Below, piece after piece: positions 8,742 to 15,853 of a DNA stretch of 64,000 nucleotides. This stretch comes from Celeribacter naphthalenivorans (GTDB lineage Bacteria > Pseudomonadota > Alphaproteobacteria > Rhodobacterales > Rhodobacteraceae): assembly GCF_020524585.1 (NCBI RefSeq), contig NZ_JAIVLK010000002.1, positions 62,001 to 126,000 on the forward strand. Direction: 5' to 3'. The notes beneath the pieces are model-generated. The model was not told the DNA's origin. It did not search any database and saw nothing but the letters and a program-made list of their open reading frames with translations. The position numbers and the translations under genes were made by a program. Each line of letters opens with the position of its first letter. Position 1 is the stretch's first letter.

Positions 8742-9353
8742 ATGCAGAAAGAGTTCTACAGTGATCTGGAGCGTGGTCTTGAGCACAAATTTGCCCGTCT
8801 GGGCGAGGATGTGACCGTCAAGGAGACGACGGAAAACGGTGTGAAGATTGAGGGTTACGCCTCGCTCTTCGGGCATCGCGACACCGGTGGCGACATGGTG
8901 ATGAAGGGCGCTTATGCCAAATCCCTGGCGGCGCTGAAGGCCAAGGGGCGCTCGGTCAAGATGCTGTGGCAGCACGATCCGGCGCAGCCCATCGGGATCT
9001 GGGACGAGGTGCGCGAGGACGCGCGCGGTCTCTATGTCAAAGGACGTTTGCTGACCGACCTGCAAAAGGGTCGCGAGGCGGTGGCGCTCATCGAAGCGGG
9101 GGCGATTGACGGGCTGTCGATCGGCTACCGCACGGTGAAGGCCCAAAAGGATACGAAAGGCACGCGCCTTTTGTCTGAGCTGGAGCTTTGGGAGGTGTCT
9201 TTGGTCACGTTCCCGATGCTGCCGGAAGCGCGGCTGACTGCGGAGGCGAAGGGCGCGGATGCGCTCATGGCCGAGGCGATGCTGCGCGATCTCGCGGACG
9301 CTTTGAATGGCGCTCGCAAGCTGCTGGCCGGAGGTGGCTTTGGAGATGACTGA
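8742..9353 (+). CDS. GTA prohead protease, HK97 family (RcGTA g4 homologue)
   Basis: Serine protease that trims capsid subunits during head maturation. It has 203 residues. The fold signature IEGYASLFG at 36-44 is followed by the catalytic His78 in WQHDP and Ser126 in GLSIGYR, both intact. The frame is open well upstream inside the portal gene, but ATG 8742 has AAGGGA 8 bases before it and begins one base after the portal stop. It sits immediately before its substrate, the major capsid gene. Confidence 0.92.
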   Translation: MQKEFYSDLERGLEHKFARLGEDVTVKETTENGVKIEGYASLFGHRDTGGDMVMKGAYAKSLAALKAKGRSVKMLWQHDPAQPIGIWDEVREDARGLYVKGRLLTDLQKGREAVALIEAGAIDGLSIGYRTVKAQKDTKGTRLLSELELWEVSLVTFPMLPEARLTAEAKGADALMAEAMLRDLADALNGARKLLAGGGFGDD

Positions 9354-9404
9354 GGCCAGCGCATTCACCCGCGAAACCCAACATCAGGACAAAGGAATGT
9401 TTGG

Positions 9405-10610
9405 ATGAGCAACCCTGAAAGAGTGGCCCGACAGTCGGGATTGGCCACGAATATGGCCCCAAATCTGACCCGTGAGGTGAAGACCGCGCTGGCCGGTTTT
9501 ATGAGTGATCTCAACGACTTTCAGACCGAAATCAAATCGAAACTTCAAAAGCAGGAAGAGCGACTGACTATGCTTGATCGTAAATCTCACACATATGGCC
9601 GTCCGGCCCTGTCCGCCACGCAAGAGGTGGATATGTCCCATAAATCGGCGTTCACCACCTATGTGCGCAATGGCGATGACGATGCGCTGCGCGGTCTTGC
9701 GCTGGAAGGCAAATCCATGTCCACCGCCGTGAATGGCGATGGTGGGTATCTGGTCGATCCGCAGACCTCCGACGTGATCAAATCGGTGCTGAAATCCACC
9801 GCTTCGATCCGCTCGATCGCCAATGTCGTCAATGTCGAAGCGACCTCTTACGACGTGCTGATCGATACCACCGATCTGGGCTCCGGCTGGGCGACCGAGA
9901 CCGGCACCCTGTCCGAGACCGCGACCCCGACCATCGACCGCATTTCGATCCCGCTCTACGAGCTTTCCGCCCTGCCGAAAGCCTCGCAGCGTCTGCTGGA
10001 CGACAGCGCGTTCGACATCGAGGGCTGGCTGGCGGGCCGCATTGCCGACAAGTTCGTCTCTGCCGAAGCCTCCGCCTTTATAAATGGCGACGGCGTCGAC
10101 AAGCCGACCGGCATTCTGAACCACACCCAAGTGGCCAACGACAGCTGGGCTTGGGGGTCTCTGGGTTACATTGCGACCGGCACCGACGGTGCGTTTGACG
10201 GCACCAATCCGGCGGATGCCATCGTTGAACTGGTCTACGCGCTGGGCGCGCAGTACCGCGCCAACGGCACCTTCGTGATGAACTCGAAAACCGCAGGTCA
10301 GGTGCGCAAGCTCAAGGATGCGGATGGCCGTTTCCTCTGGTCCGATGGTCTGGCCGCTGGCGAGCCGGCCCGTCTGATGGGCTACCCGGTTCTGATCGCC
10401 GAAGACATGCCGGACATCGCGTCTGACGCGGCGGCCATCGCATTCGGTGACTTTGCCTCCGGCTACACCGTCGCTGAACGCCCGGACGTGCGCATCCTGC
10501 GCGATCCGTTCTCCGCGAAACCGCATGTTCTCTTCTATGCGACCAAGCGCGTGGGCGGCGATGTCTCCGACTTCGCAGCGATCAAGCTTCTGAAGTTCGG
10601 CGTCTCCTAA
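9405..10610 (+). CDS. GTA major capsid protein, HK97 fold (RcGTA g5 homologue)
   Basis: Builds the GTA head. It has 401 residues. Residues about 20-60 form a charged coiled coil with the character of the scaffolding delta domain that the protease removes. The HK97-fold part starts near residue 100 (STAVNGDGGYLVDPQTSDVI) and runs to the C terminus, including FINGDGVDKPTGI and VRILRDPFSAKPHVLFYATKRVGGDV. An AAAGGAA ribosome-binding site lies 7 bases before the ATG. A strong hairpin follows about 20 bases after the stop. Confidence 0.95.
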   Translation: MSNPERVARQSGLATNMAPNLTREVKTALAGFMSDLNDFQTEIKSKLQKQEERLTMLDRKSHTYGRPALSATQEVDMSHKSAFTTYVRNGDDDALRGLALEGKSMSTAVNGDGGYLVDPQTSDVIKSVLKSTASIRSIANVVNVEATSYDVLIDTTDLGSGWATETGTLSETATPTIDRISIPLYELSALPKASQRLLDDSAFDIEGWLAGRIADKFVSAEASAFINGDGVDKPTGILNHTQVANDSWAWGSLGYIATGTDGAFDGTNPADAIVELVYALGAQYRANGTFVMNSKTAGQVRKLKDADGRFLWSDGLAAGEPARLMGYPVLIAEDMPDIASDAAAIAFGDFASGYTVAERPDVRILRDPFSAKPHVLFYATKRVGGDVSDFAAIKLLKFGVS

Positions 10611-10629
10611 GACACCCTGACTGACTATG

Positions 10630-10653
10630 CCCTTGTCCGGGACCGGACAGGGG
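10630..10653 (+). promoter_or_regulatory. hairpin after the capsid gene
   Basis: Ten-base-pair stem (10630-10639 with 10644-10653, one G-T wobble) with a GGAC loop and no T run after it. It could protect the 3' end of a capsid-bearing mRNA or partly stop transcription, giving more capsid than downstream products. Confidence 0.45.
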
Positions 10654-10772
10654 CGGCGGATGCGCGGTCCATTATCCCCGTGTTGTCTAGCAGCTCCCCC
10701 TCCGTCCGAGCAGCAAGGGGGGTCGCGCGTCCGTTCATACGAAACAAGGGGGCCCGGATACGGAGTTGTACC

Positions 10773-11369
10773 ATGATGTTGATGGAGCAGACCCAGGTGG
10801 CCACGGCGGCGCTGCCGGTCGCTGAATTCAGGGACCATATGAGACTTGGCACCGGGTTTGACGACGACGGGGTTCAGGATGGGGTTCTTGAGACGTTTTT
10901 GCGCGCTGCCATGGCAGCGGTCGAAGCGCGGACCAACAAAGTCCTGATCTCTCGCGATTTTCTTTACACGGTGACGGCCTGGCGCGATCTGAGTGCGCAG
11001 GTGTTCCCGGTGGCCCCGGTGACGACGATCGGCAGTTTCATCGTTGTTGACCGTTTGGGCGCCGAGACCACGGTGGACACGGCGAAATACATGCTGGAGC
11101 CGGATATGCACCGTCCGCGTCTGGTGTCCACGGGGTTCGTGTTGCCGCAAATCCCCGTCGCGGGTCAGGCCAAGATCGCCTTCACCGCAGGGATGGCAGA
11201 TGTCTGGGGCGGATTGCCCGCAGATCTGGCGCAGGCGGTGTTCCTTTTGGCGGCGCATTATTACGAGCACCGTCACGAGACGGCGGTGGGCGAGGCGACG
11301 ATGCCTTTCGGTGTCAGCACGCTGTTGGAGCGCTACCGCAACCTGCGTCTCTTCGGAGGGCGGAACTGA
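10773..11369 (+). CDS. GTA head-tail connector (RcGTA g6 homologue)
   Basis: Adaptor that attaches below the portal ring. It has 198 residues. The pattern of helical DHMRLGTGFDDD... near residue 20, a strand-rich middle (FPVAPVTTIGSF) and VFLLAAHYYEHRHE near residue 165 is typical of phage head-tail connector (gp6/gp8-like) proteins. The frame extends to 10680, but ATG 10773 has GGAG 8 bases upstream and starts a sensible protein. The stop shares its last base with the ATG of the next gene. Confidence 0.85.
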   Translation: MMLMEQTQVATAALPVAEFRDHMRLGTGFDDDGVQDGVLETFLRAAMAAVEARTNKVLISRDFLYTVTAWRDLSAQVFPVAPVTTIGSFIVVDRLGAETTVDTAKYMLEPDMHRPRLVSTGFVLPQIPVAGQAKIAFTAGMADVWGGLPADLAQAVFLLAAHYYEHRHETAVGEATMPFGVSTLLERYRNLRLFGGRN

Positions 11370-11713
11370 TGGCAGCCGTGGTGCATCTCAATCGCAAGCT
11401 TGTGCTTGAGGAGGCCGAGAGGGTCTCTGACGGCGCCGGTGGCTATGTCGAAACCTGGACGCAGCTCGGCACGCTTTGGGCGGCGATCCAGACGGGGACC
11501 GGTTCGGAGACCTCTGAAGACTTTCTGACCGTGTCGCGTGTGGCGATGAAGATCATCGTGCGCGGCGCGCCTGTCGGATCGAAGCGCCGTCCGAAACCGG
11601 ATCAACGTTTTGTCGAAGGCGGGCGGATTTTCGTAATCCTCGCCGTGACGGAAACCGATGCGCTGGGTCACTACCTGAGCTGCACCGCGCGTGAGGAGGT
11701 GGCGTCATCATGA
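11369..11713 (+). CDS. GTA head closure protein (RcGTA g7 homologue)
   Basis: Small all-beta head completion or stopper protein that plugs the head-tail channel, 114 residues. The sequence LNRKLVLEEAERVSDGAGGYVETW, followed by VSRVAMKIIVRG, matches the SPP1 gp16-like head-tail adaptor pattern. Start and stop overlap both neighbours (TGATG at the start, ATGA at the end), so translation of g6-g7-g8 is probably coupled. Confidence 0.85.
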   Translation: MAAVVHLNRKLVLEEAERVSDGAGGYVETWTQLGTLWAAIQTGTGSETSEDFLTVSRVAMKIIVRGAPVGSKRRPKPDQRFVEGGRIFVILAVTETDALGHYLSCTAREEVASS

Positions 11714-12120
11714 GCTATGGGGTAGCTGCCGCGCTTCAGACGGCGATTTATCAGGCCATGGTGGCGGATGCGACACTCACCGGGCTTGTGGGCACGGCGA
11801 TTTATGACGCAGCGCCCACGGGGACCTTGCCATCGCTCTATGTGAGCCTCGGGCCGGAGGATGTCTCGGACGCGTCCGACAAGACGGGCGCAGGGGCGCG
11901 TCACGATTTCACCGTATCGGTGGTGTCGGACACGGCGGGGTTCCTGACGGCCAAACAGGTGGCCACGGCCATTTCCGACGTGCTGGTGGACGCCGATCTG
12001 GCGCTCAGCCGCGGCACGCTCGTCGGGCTCTATTTCGTGTCGGCCAAGGCCCGGCGCGTTCAGGACAGCGATGTGCGCAGGATCGATATGAAGTTCCGCG
12101 CGCGCGTCGAAGACAACTGA
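11710..12120 (+). CDS. GTA tail terminator, DUF3168 (RcGTA g8 homologue)
   Basis: Caps the head-proximal end of the tail tube. It has 136 residues. Hallmarks of DUF3168 are the opening AALQTAIYQAMVADATLTGLVG, LPSLYVSLGPE, the strand HDFTVSVVSDTAG and the closing RRIDMKFRARVED. It overlaps the g7 stop through ATGA. Confidence 0.88.
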   Translation: MSYGVAAALQTAIYQAMVADATLTGLVGTAIYDAAPTGTLPSLYVSLGPEDVSDASDKTGAGARHDFTVSVVSDTAGFLTAKQVATAISDVLVDADLALSRGTLVGLYFVSAKARRVQDSDVRRIDMKFRARVEDN

Positions 12121-12143
12121 TTTCTCAAGACGGAGTAAATGAC

Positions 12144-12557
12144 ATGGCTGCCCAAAACGGAAAAGACCTCTTGATCAAGCTGGACATGACCGGGTCCGGC
12201 ACATTCGAAACCATCGCGGGGCTGCGCGCCACGCGGATCTCGTTCAACGCGGAAAGCGTCGATGTGACCTCGCTGGAAAGCTCCGGCGGCTGGCGCGAGC
12301 TTCTGGGCGGCGCGGGCGTAAAAAGCGCGACCATCTCTGGCTCCGGCGTCTTCAAGGATGCGGCCACGGACGAGCGTGCGCGTCAGATATTCTTTGACGG
12401 CGAAGTGTTGGATTTCCAGGTGATCATCCCGGATTTCGGCACTGTCCAAGGCGCCTTCATGCTGACCTCGATCGATTATGCGGGCTCCTACAATGGCGAG
12501 GCCACCTACGAGCTGTCGATGGCGTCCGCGGGCGCGCTCAGCTTCGTGGCGGCGTAA
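12144..12557 (+). CDS. GTA major tail protein (RcGTA g9 homologue)
   Basis: Tail-tube subunit, 137 residues, of the TP901-1-type major tail protein group. The opening KDLLIKLDMTGSGTFETIAG, the middle DVTSLESSGGWRELL and the closing YEL-MASAGALSF segments fit the family. It is preceded by GACGGAG with normal spacing and follows g8 after 23 bases. Confidence 0.88.
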   Translation: MAAQNGKDLLIKLDMTGSGTFETIAGLRATRISFNAESVDVTSLESSGGWRELLGGAGVKSATISGSGVFKDAATDERARQIFFDGEVLDFQVIIPDFGTVQGAFMLTSIDYAGSYNGEATYELSMASAGALSFVAA

Positions 12558-12560
12558 GCT

Positions 12561-12875
12561 ATGGCGAACCCCTTCCAAGGCGAGGTGGCGCTCACGATGA
12601 ATGGTGAGCGTCACGTACTCAAGCTCACGCTTGGGGCGCTGGCCGAACTTGAGGCCGGTCTGGAGACGGACACGCTTGTCGCGCTGGTCGAACGGTTCGA
12701 GGGCGGCAAGTTTTCCTCCGCAGATGTGCTGCGCATTGTCGTGGCGGGTCTCAGGGGGGGCGGCTGGAAGGGCGGCTATGACGACATCCTGACGGCGGAG
12801 ATCAAAGGCGGGCCACTGGAGGCGGCGCGGGTCGGGGCGGAACTGATTTCGCGCGCTTTCACGGTGCCGGGATGA
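12561..12875 (+). CDS. GTA gp10 family tail chaperone (RcGTA g10 homologue)
   Basis: Small protein of 104 residues found only in GTA-type clusters and thought to help tail assembly. GEVALTMNGERHVLKLTLGALAELE at the N terminus and GKFSSADVLRIVVAGLRGGG are typical of the GTA-gp10 family. It lies where tailed phages keep their tail assembly chaperones, between the tail tube and the tape measure, and starts 3 bases after the g9 stop. Confidence 0.85.
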   Translation: MANPFQGEVALTMNGERHVLKLTLGALAELEAGLETDTLVALVERFEGGKFSSADVLRIVVAGLRGGGWKGGYDDILTAEIKGGPLEAARVGAELISRAFTVPG

Positions 12876-12897
12876 GGGCCGGGATGAGAGGTGTCGC

Positions 12898-13116
12898 ATG
12901 GGGATGATGACGACAGAGGGCTTTGACTGGCCCGCGCTGATGCGGATCGGGATGAAGGGATTGGGGCTGAAACCCCATGAATTCTGGGCGCTGACGCCGG
13001 CGGAGTTTCTGATCCTGACCGGGGCAGGAAGCGGCTCGGCCCCGATGGGGCGGGCACGGCTCGATGAGCTGAGCAAGGCCTATCCGGACGCGAGTTCAGG
13101 CGTAACACAAGGGTAA
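12898..13116 (+). CDS. GTA small tail assembly protein (g10.1, DUF2376-like)
   Basis: The 72-residue product has the family pattern FDWPALMRIGMKGLGLKPHEFWALTPAEF, seen in GTA clusters as the second tail chaperone (TIGR02216/rcc01693 type). GAGAGGTG precedes the ATG at 12898. The pairing of g10 and g10.1 resembles the paired chaperones of siphophages, but I see no sign of a frameshift joining them because the frames are separated by 22 bases. Confidence 0.8.
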   Translation: MGMMTTEGFDWPALMRIGMKGLGLKPHEFWALTPAEFLILTGAGSGSAPMGRARLDELSKAYPDASSGVTQG

Positions 13117-13120
13117 GACG

Positions 13121-13804
13121 ATGGCTGACGAGATCAACGGCACGGATATCAACGGGCTCGACACGTTCGAAGACAAGGTCGAGCAGATGGAAAGCGCCAT
13201 CGGCGGCGCGGAGGCCATGGCGGCGGCGTTCAATCAGGAGATGGTGCGCTTGCAGGCCACGGTGGCGGAGACCCAGCGCGAGGTGTCGCGTCTGGAAACC
13301 GGTATTTCGCGGGGGCTTAAGAAGGCTATCGACGGTTTGGTGTTCGACGGCGACACGCTGGCGGATGCGCTTCGGGGCTTGGGTGAGTCGATGCTCAACG
13401 CGGCTTATAATGCGGCGCTGGCGCCAGTGACGAGCCATATTGGTTCGGTTCTGGGCAATGGGCTTGAGAGCGTGATCCAGGGCTTTTTGCCGTTCGAGAA
13501 AGGCGGCGCCTTTGCGCAGGGCCGGGTGATGCCTTTTGCCAATGGTGGCGTGGTCTCCAGCCCGACCTTTTTCCCGATGCGCGGTGGCACAGGATTGATG
13601 GGCGAGGCGGGGGCCGAGGCAATCATGCCACTCACGCGGGGTGCCAACGGCAAGCTCGGTGTGCAGGCGCAGGGCGGTGCCGCGCGTCCCGTCAACATCA
13701 CGATGAACATCACGACGCCCGATGTGCAGGGCTTCCAACGCAGCCAGAGCCAGGTGGCGGCCCAGTTGAGCCGCGCCTTGGGCCGTGGGTCGCGCAATCA
13801 GTAA
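13121..13804 (+). CDS. GTA tape measure protein (RcGTA g11 homologue)
   Basis: Sets tail length and shapes the DNA channel. At 227 residues it is very short for a tape measure, as expected for the short GTA tail. Residues about 10-70 are coiled coil, 85-125 helical, and the C-terminal half has the phage tape-measure C-terminal signature FEKGGAFAQGRVMPFANGG, MRGGTGLMGEAGAEAIMPL and VNITMNITTPD. It starts 4 bases after g10.1. Confidence 0.88.
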   Translation: MADEINGTDINGLDTFEDKVEQMESAIGGAEAMAAAFNQEMVRLQATVAETQREVSRLETGISRGLKKAIDGLVFDGDTLADALRGLGESMLNAAYNAALAPVTSHIGSVLGNGLESVIQGFLPFEKGGAFAQGRVMPFANGGVVSSPTFFPMRGGTGLMGEAGAEAIMPLTRGANGKLGVQAQGGAARPVNITMNITTPDVQGFQRSQSQVAAQLSRALGRGSRNQ

Positions 13805-13854
13805 CGCTGTGTCCGGGGCAAAATGGCCCGAGACCGCCATTCGGAGGGTAGACG

Positions 13855-14487
13855 ATGGGTTTTCATGAAGTGAGATTTCCGGCGAACCTGAGCTTTGGCT
13901 CGGTCGGGGGGCCTGAGCGGCGCACCGATGTGGTGACGCTGGCCAACGGGTTCGAAGAACGCAACACGCCCTGGGCCCATTCGCGTCGCCGCTATGATGC
14001 GGGGATGGGAATGCGCTCTCTGGATGACATCGAGCTGATGATTGCCTTTTTCGAGGCGCGCAAGGGCCAGCTTTACGGGTTCCGCTGGAAAGACTGGTCG
14101 GATTACAAGACCTGCAAAGCCTCTGCCGCAATCGGCTTTGAGGATCAGGTGATCGCCTATGGCGACGGCGAGACCACGGTGTTTCAGCTGAATAAAAATT
14201 ACACCTCCGGCGAGACCACCTACGTGCGTCCGATCAAGAAGCCCGTGTTCAGCACGGTGAAACTTGGGATCGGCGGGCAGGAGGCCTTTGAGGCCATCGA
14301 CTGGGAGGTCGATACGCTCACCGGACTGGTCACGTTTGGCACGGCGCCGGGCGAGGGCGCGGCCATCACCGCTGGGTTCGAATTCGACGTGCCGGTGCGG
14401 TTTGACACGGACAGCATCTCCACCTCGGTCGCCTCGTTCCAGGCGGGCGAAGTGCCGAATGTGCCGGTTGTGGAGGTGCGGGTCTGA
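13855..14487 (+). CDS. GTA distal tail protein, DUF2460 (RcGTA g12 homologue)
   Basis: Forms the ring at the end of the tail tube. It has 210 residues. DUF2460 landmarks are visible: FHEVRFPANLSFGSVGGPERRTD at the start, RRRYDAGMGMRSLDDIELMIAFFEAR, LYGFRWKDWSDYK and the closing DVPVRFDTDSIS...VPVVEVRV. CGGAGGG lies 8 bases before the ATG, and the stop overlaps the next ATG by one base. Confidence 0.92.
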   Translation: MGFHEVRFPANLSFGSVGGPERRTDVVTLANGFEERNTPWAHSRRRYDAGMGMRSLDDIELMIAFFEARKGQLYGFRWKDWSDYKTCKASAAIGFEDQVIAYGDGETTVFQLNKNYTSGETTYVRPIKKPVFSTVKLGIGGQEAFEAIDWEVDTLTGLVTFGTAPGEGAAITAGFEFDVPVRFDTDSISTSVASFQAGEVPNVPVVEVRV

Positions 14488-15398
14488 TGGCGCTCTCTGG
14501 CGAACTTCAAATGCACCTGCTGAGCGGGACCACGACGCTGTGCCGGGCCTGGGCCTTGGTGCGCAAGGATGGGACGACCTACGGGTTCACGGATCACGAC
14601 AATGATCTGAGCTTTGAGGGGCTGACCTTCAAGGCGGACACGGGCCTGACGGCCAATGCGTTGGAGCAATCCACGGGTCTGTCGGTCGACAACACCGAGG
14701 CGCTGGGCGCCTTGAGTGCGGCGGCGGTCAAGGAAGAGGACATCCGCGCCGGGCGTTTTGACGGCGCTGCTGTGCGATCCTGGCTTGTGAACTGGGCGGA
14801 TGTGAGCCAGCGCGTTTTGCTGTTCAAAGGCACCTTTGGCGAGATCACGCGGGTCTCCGGCGGCTTTCGCGCCGAGCTGCGGGGTCTGACCGAAGAGCTG
14901 AACCAGCCGCAGGGCAAAATCTACCAGTCGAGCTGTTCGGCCATTCTGGGCGGAGAGGGCTGTGCCTTCAACACTTTGCAGCCGGGGTTTTACACCGAGA
15001 TTGCGGTCGAAGCCGTCGAAAAAGGTAAGATTTTCAGCTTTTCCGAGCTGACGGAATTCGATGACCGCTGGTTCGAGCGCGGGCGTCTGACCGTTCTGTC
15101 GGGCGCAGCGCAGGGTCTTGTCGGGCTGGTGAAAAATGACCGCCTGTCGGCCACGGGTCGCAAGATCGAGCTTTGGGAAGATTTGCGCGCCGCGATTGCG
15201 GTGGGCGATCTGATCCGTATCGAGGCGGGCTGTGACAAACGCGCGGAAACCTGTCGGTTGAAGTTCGACAACTTCCTGAATTTTCGGGGTTTCCCGCATA
15301 TTCCGGGCGAAGATTGGCTGGCCTCTTATCCGGTTCGAAGCGGCGAAAATGATGGTGGTAGCCTGAAACGCGGCGGGATTGAGGGGCTGTTTCAATGA
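14487..15398 (+). CDS. GTA baseplate hub, DUF2163 (RcGTA g13 homologue)
   Basis: Hub protein of 303 residues at the tail tip. DUF2163 signs are LCRAWALVRKDGTTYGFTDHD, GLTEELNQPQGKIYQSSC and FRGFPHIPGEDWLASYP. Four cysteines occur as two pairs, Cys150/Cys159 and Cys249/Cys256, spaced as ligands for an iron-sulfur cluster; such a cluster has been described in the RcGTA hub structure as I recall it. The gene is embedded between g12 and g14 with overlapping start and stop codons on both sides. Confidence 0.9.
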   Translation: MALSGELQMHLLSGTTTLCRAWALVRKDGTTYGFTDHDNDLSFEGLTFKADTGLTANALEQSTGLSVDNTEALGALSAAAVKEEDIRAGRFDGAAVRSWLVNWADVSQRVLLFKGTFGEITRVSGGFRAELRGLTEELNQPQGKIYQSSCSAILGGEGCAFNTLQPGFYTEIAVEAVEKGKIFSFSELTEFDDRWFERGRLTVLSGAAQGLVGLVKNDRLSATGRKIELWEDLRAAIAVGDLIRIEAGCDKRAETCRLKFDNFLNFRGFPHIPGEDWLASYPVRSGENDGGSLKRGGIEGLFQ

Positions 15399-15850
15399 TG
15401 GCGGGTGATTTCAATATTGCGGCTCTCGCGCGCGCTTGGATTGGCACGCCTTATCTGCATCAGGCGTCTTGCAAGGGGGTAGGGACGGATTGTCTCGGCC
15501 TGCTGCGCGGCATCTGGCGCGAGGTTTACGGGCAGGAGCCGGAGCTTATCCCGCCCTACACGCCGGATTGGAGCGAGCCGCAACAGGACGAGCGTTTGCT
15601 GCGGGCGGCGCGCGCACATCTGATCGAACAATCACTGGCTGAGATGACGTCCGGCGACGTGTTGGTGTTTCGCATGCGCAAAGGCGCCGTGGCCAAACAT
15701 CTCGGCATCGTGGGCGAGAGCGGCGCGGTGCCGACATTCATCCATGCCTATAGCGGGCATGGGGTGATCGAAAACGCGCTCAGCGCACCGTGGAAACGGC
15801 GGATTGTGGGCTGTTTTGCCTTTCCGTCCACGAGCCTTTCAGGGAGGTAA
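15395..15850 (+). CDS. GTA NlpC/P60-type cell wall peptidase (RcGTA g14 homologue)
   Basis: Cysteine peptidase of 151 residues that probably opens peptide crosslinks in the recipient cell wall during DNA delivery. The NlpC/P60 triad is visible as Cys33 in GTDCLGL, His102 in AKHLGI and His117 in FIHAYS. Two ATGs start the frame back to back at 15395 and 15398, overlapping the g13 stop. No signal peptide is present, as expected for a virion component. Confidence 0.92.
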   Translation: MMAGDFNIAALARAWIGTPYLHQASCKGVGTDCLGLLRGIWREVYGQEPELIPPYTPDWSEPQQDERLLRAARAHLIEQSLAEMTSGDVLVFRMRKGAVAKHLGIVGESGAVPTFIHAYSGHGVIENALSAPWKRRIVGCFAFPSTSLSGR

Positions 15851-15853
15851 CTC

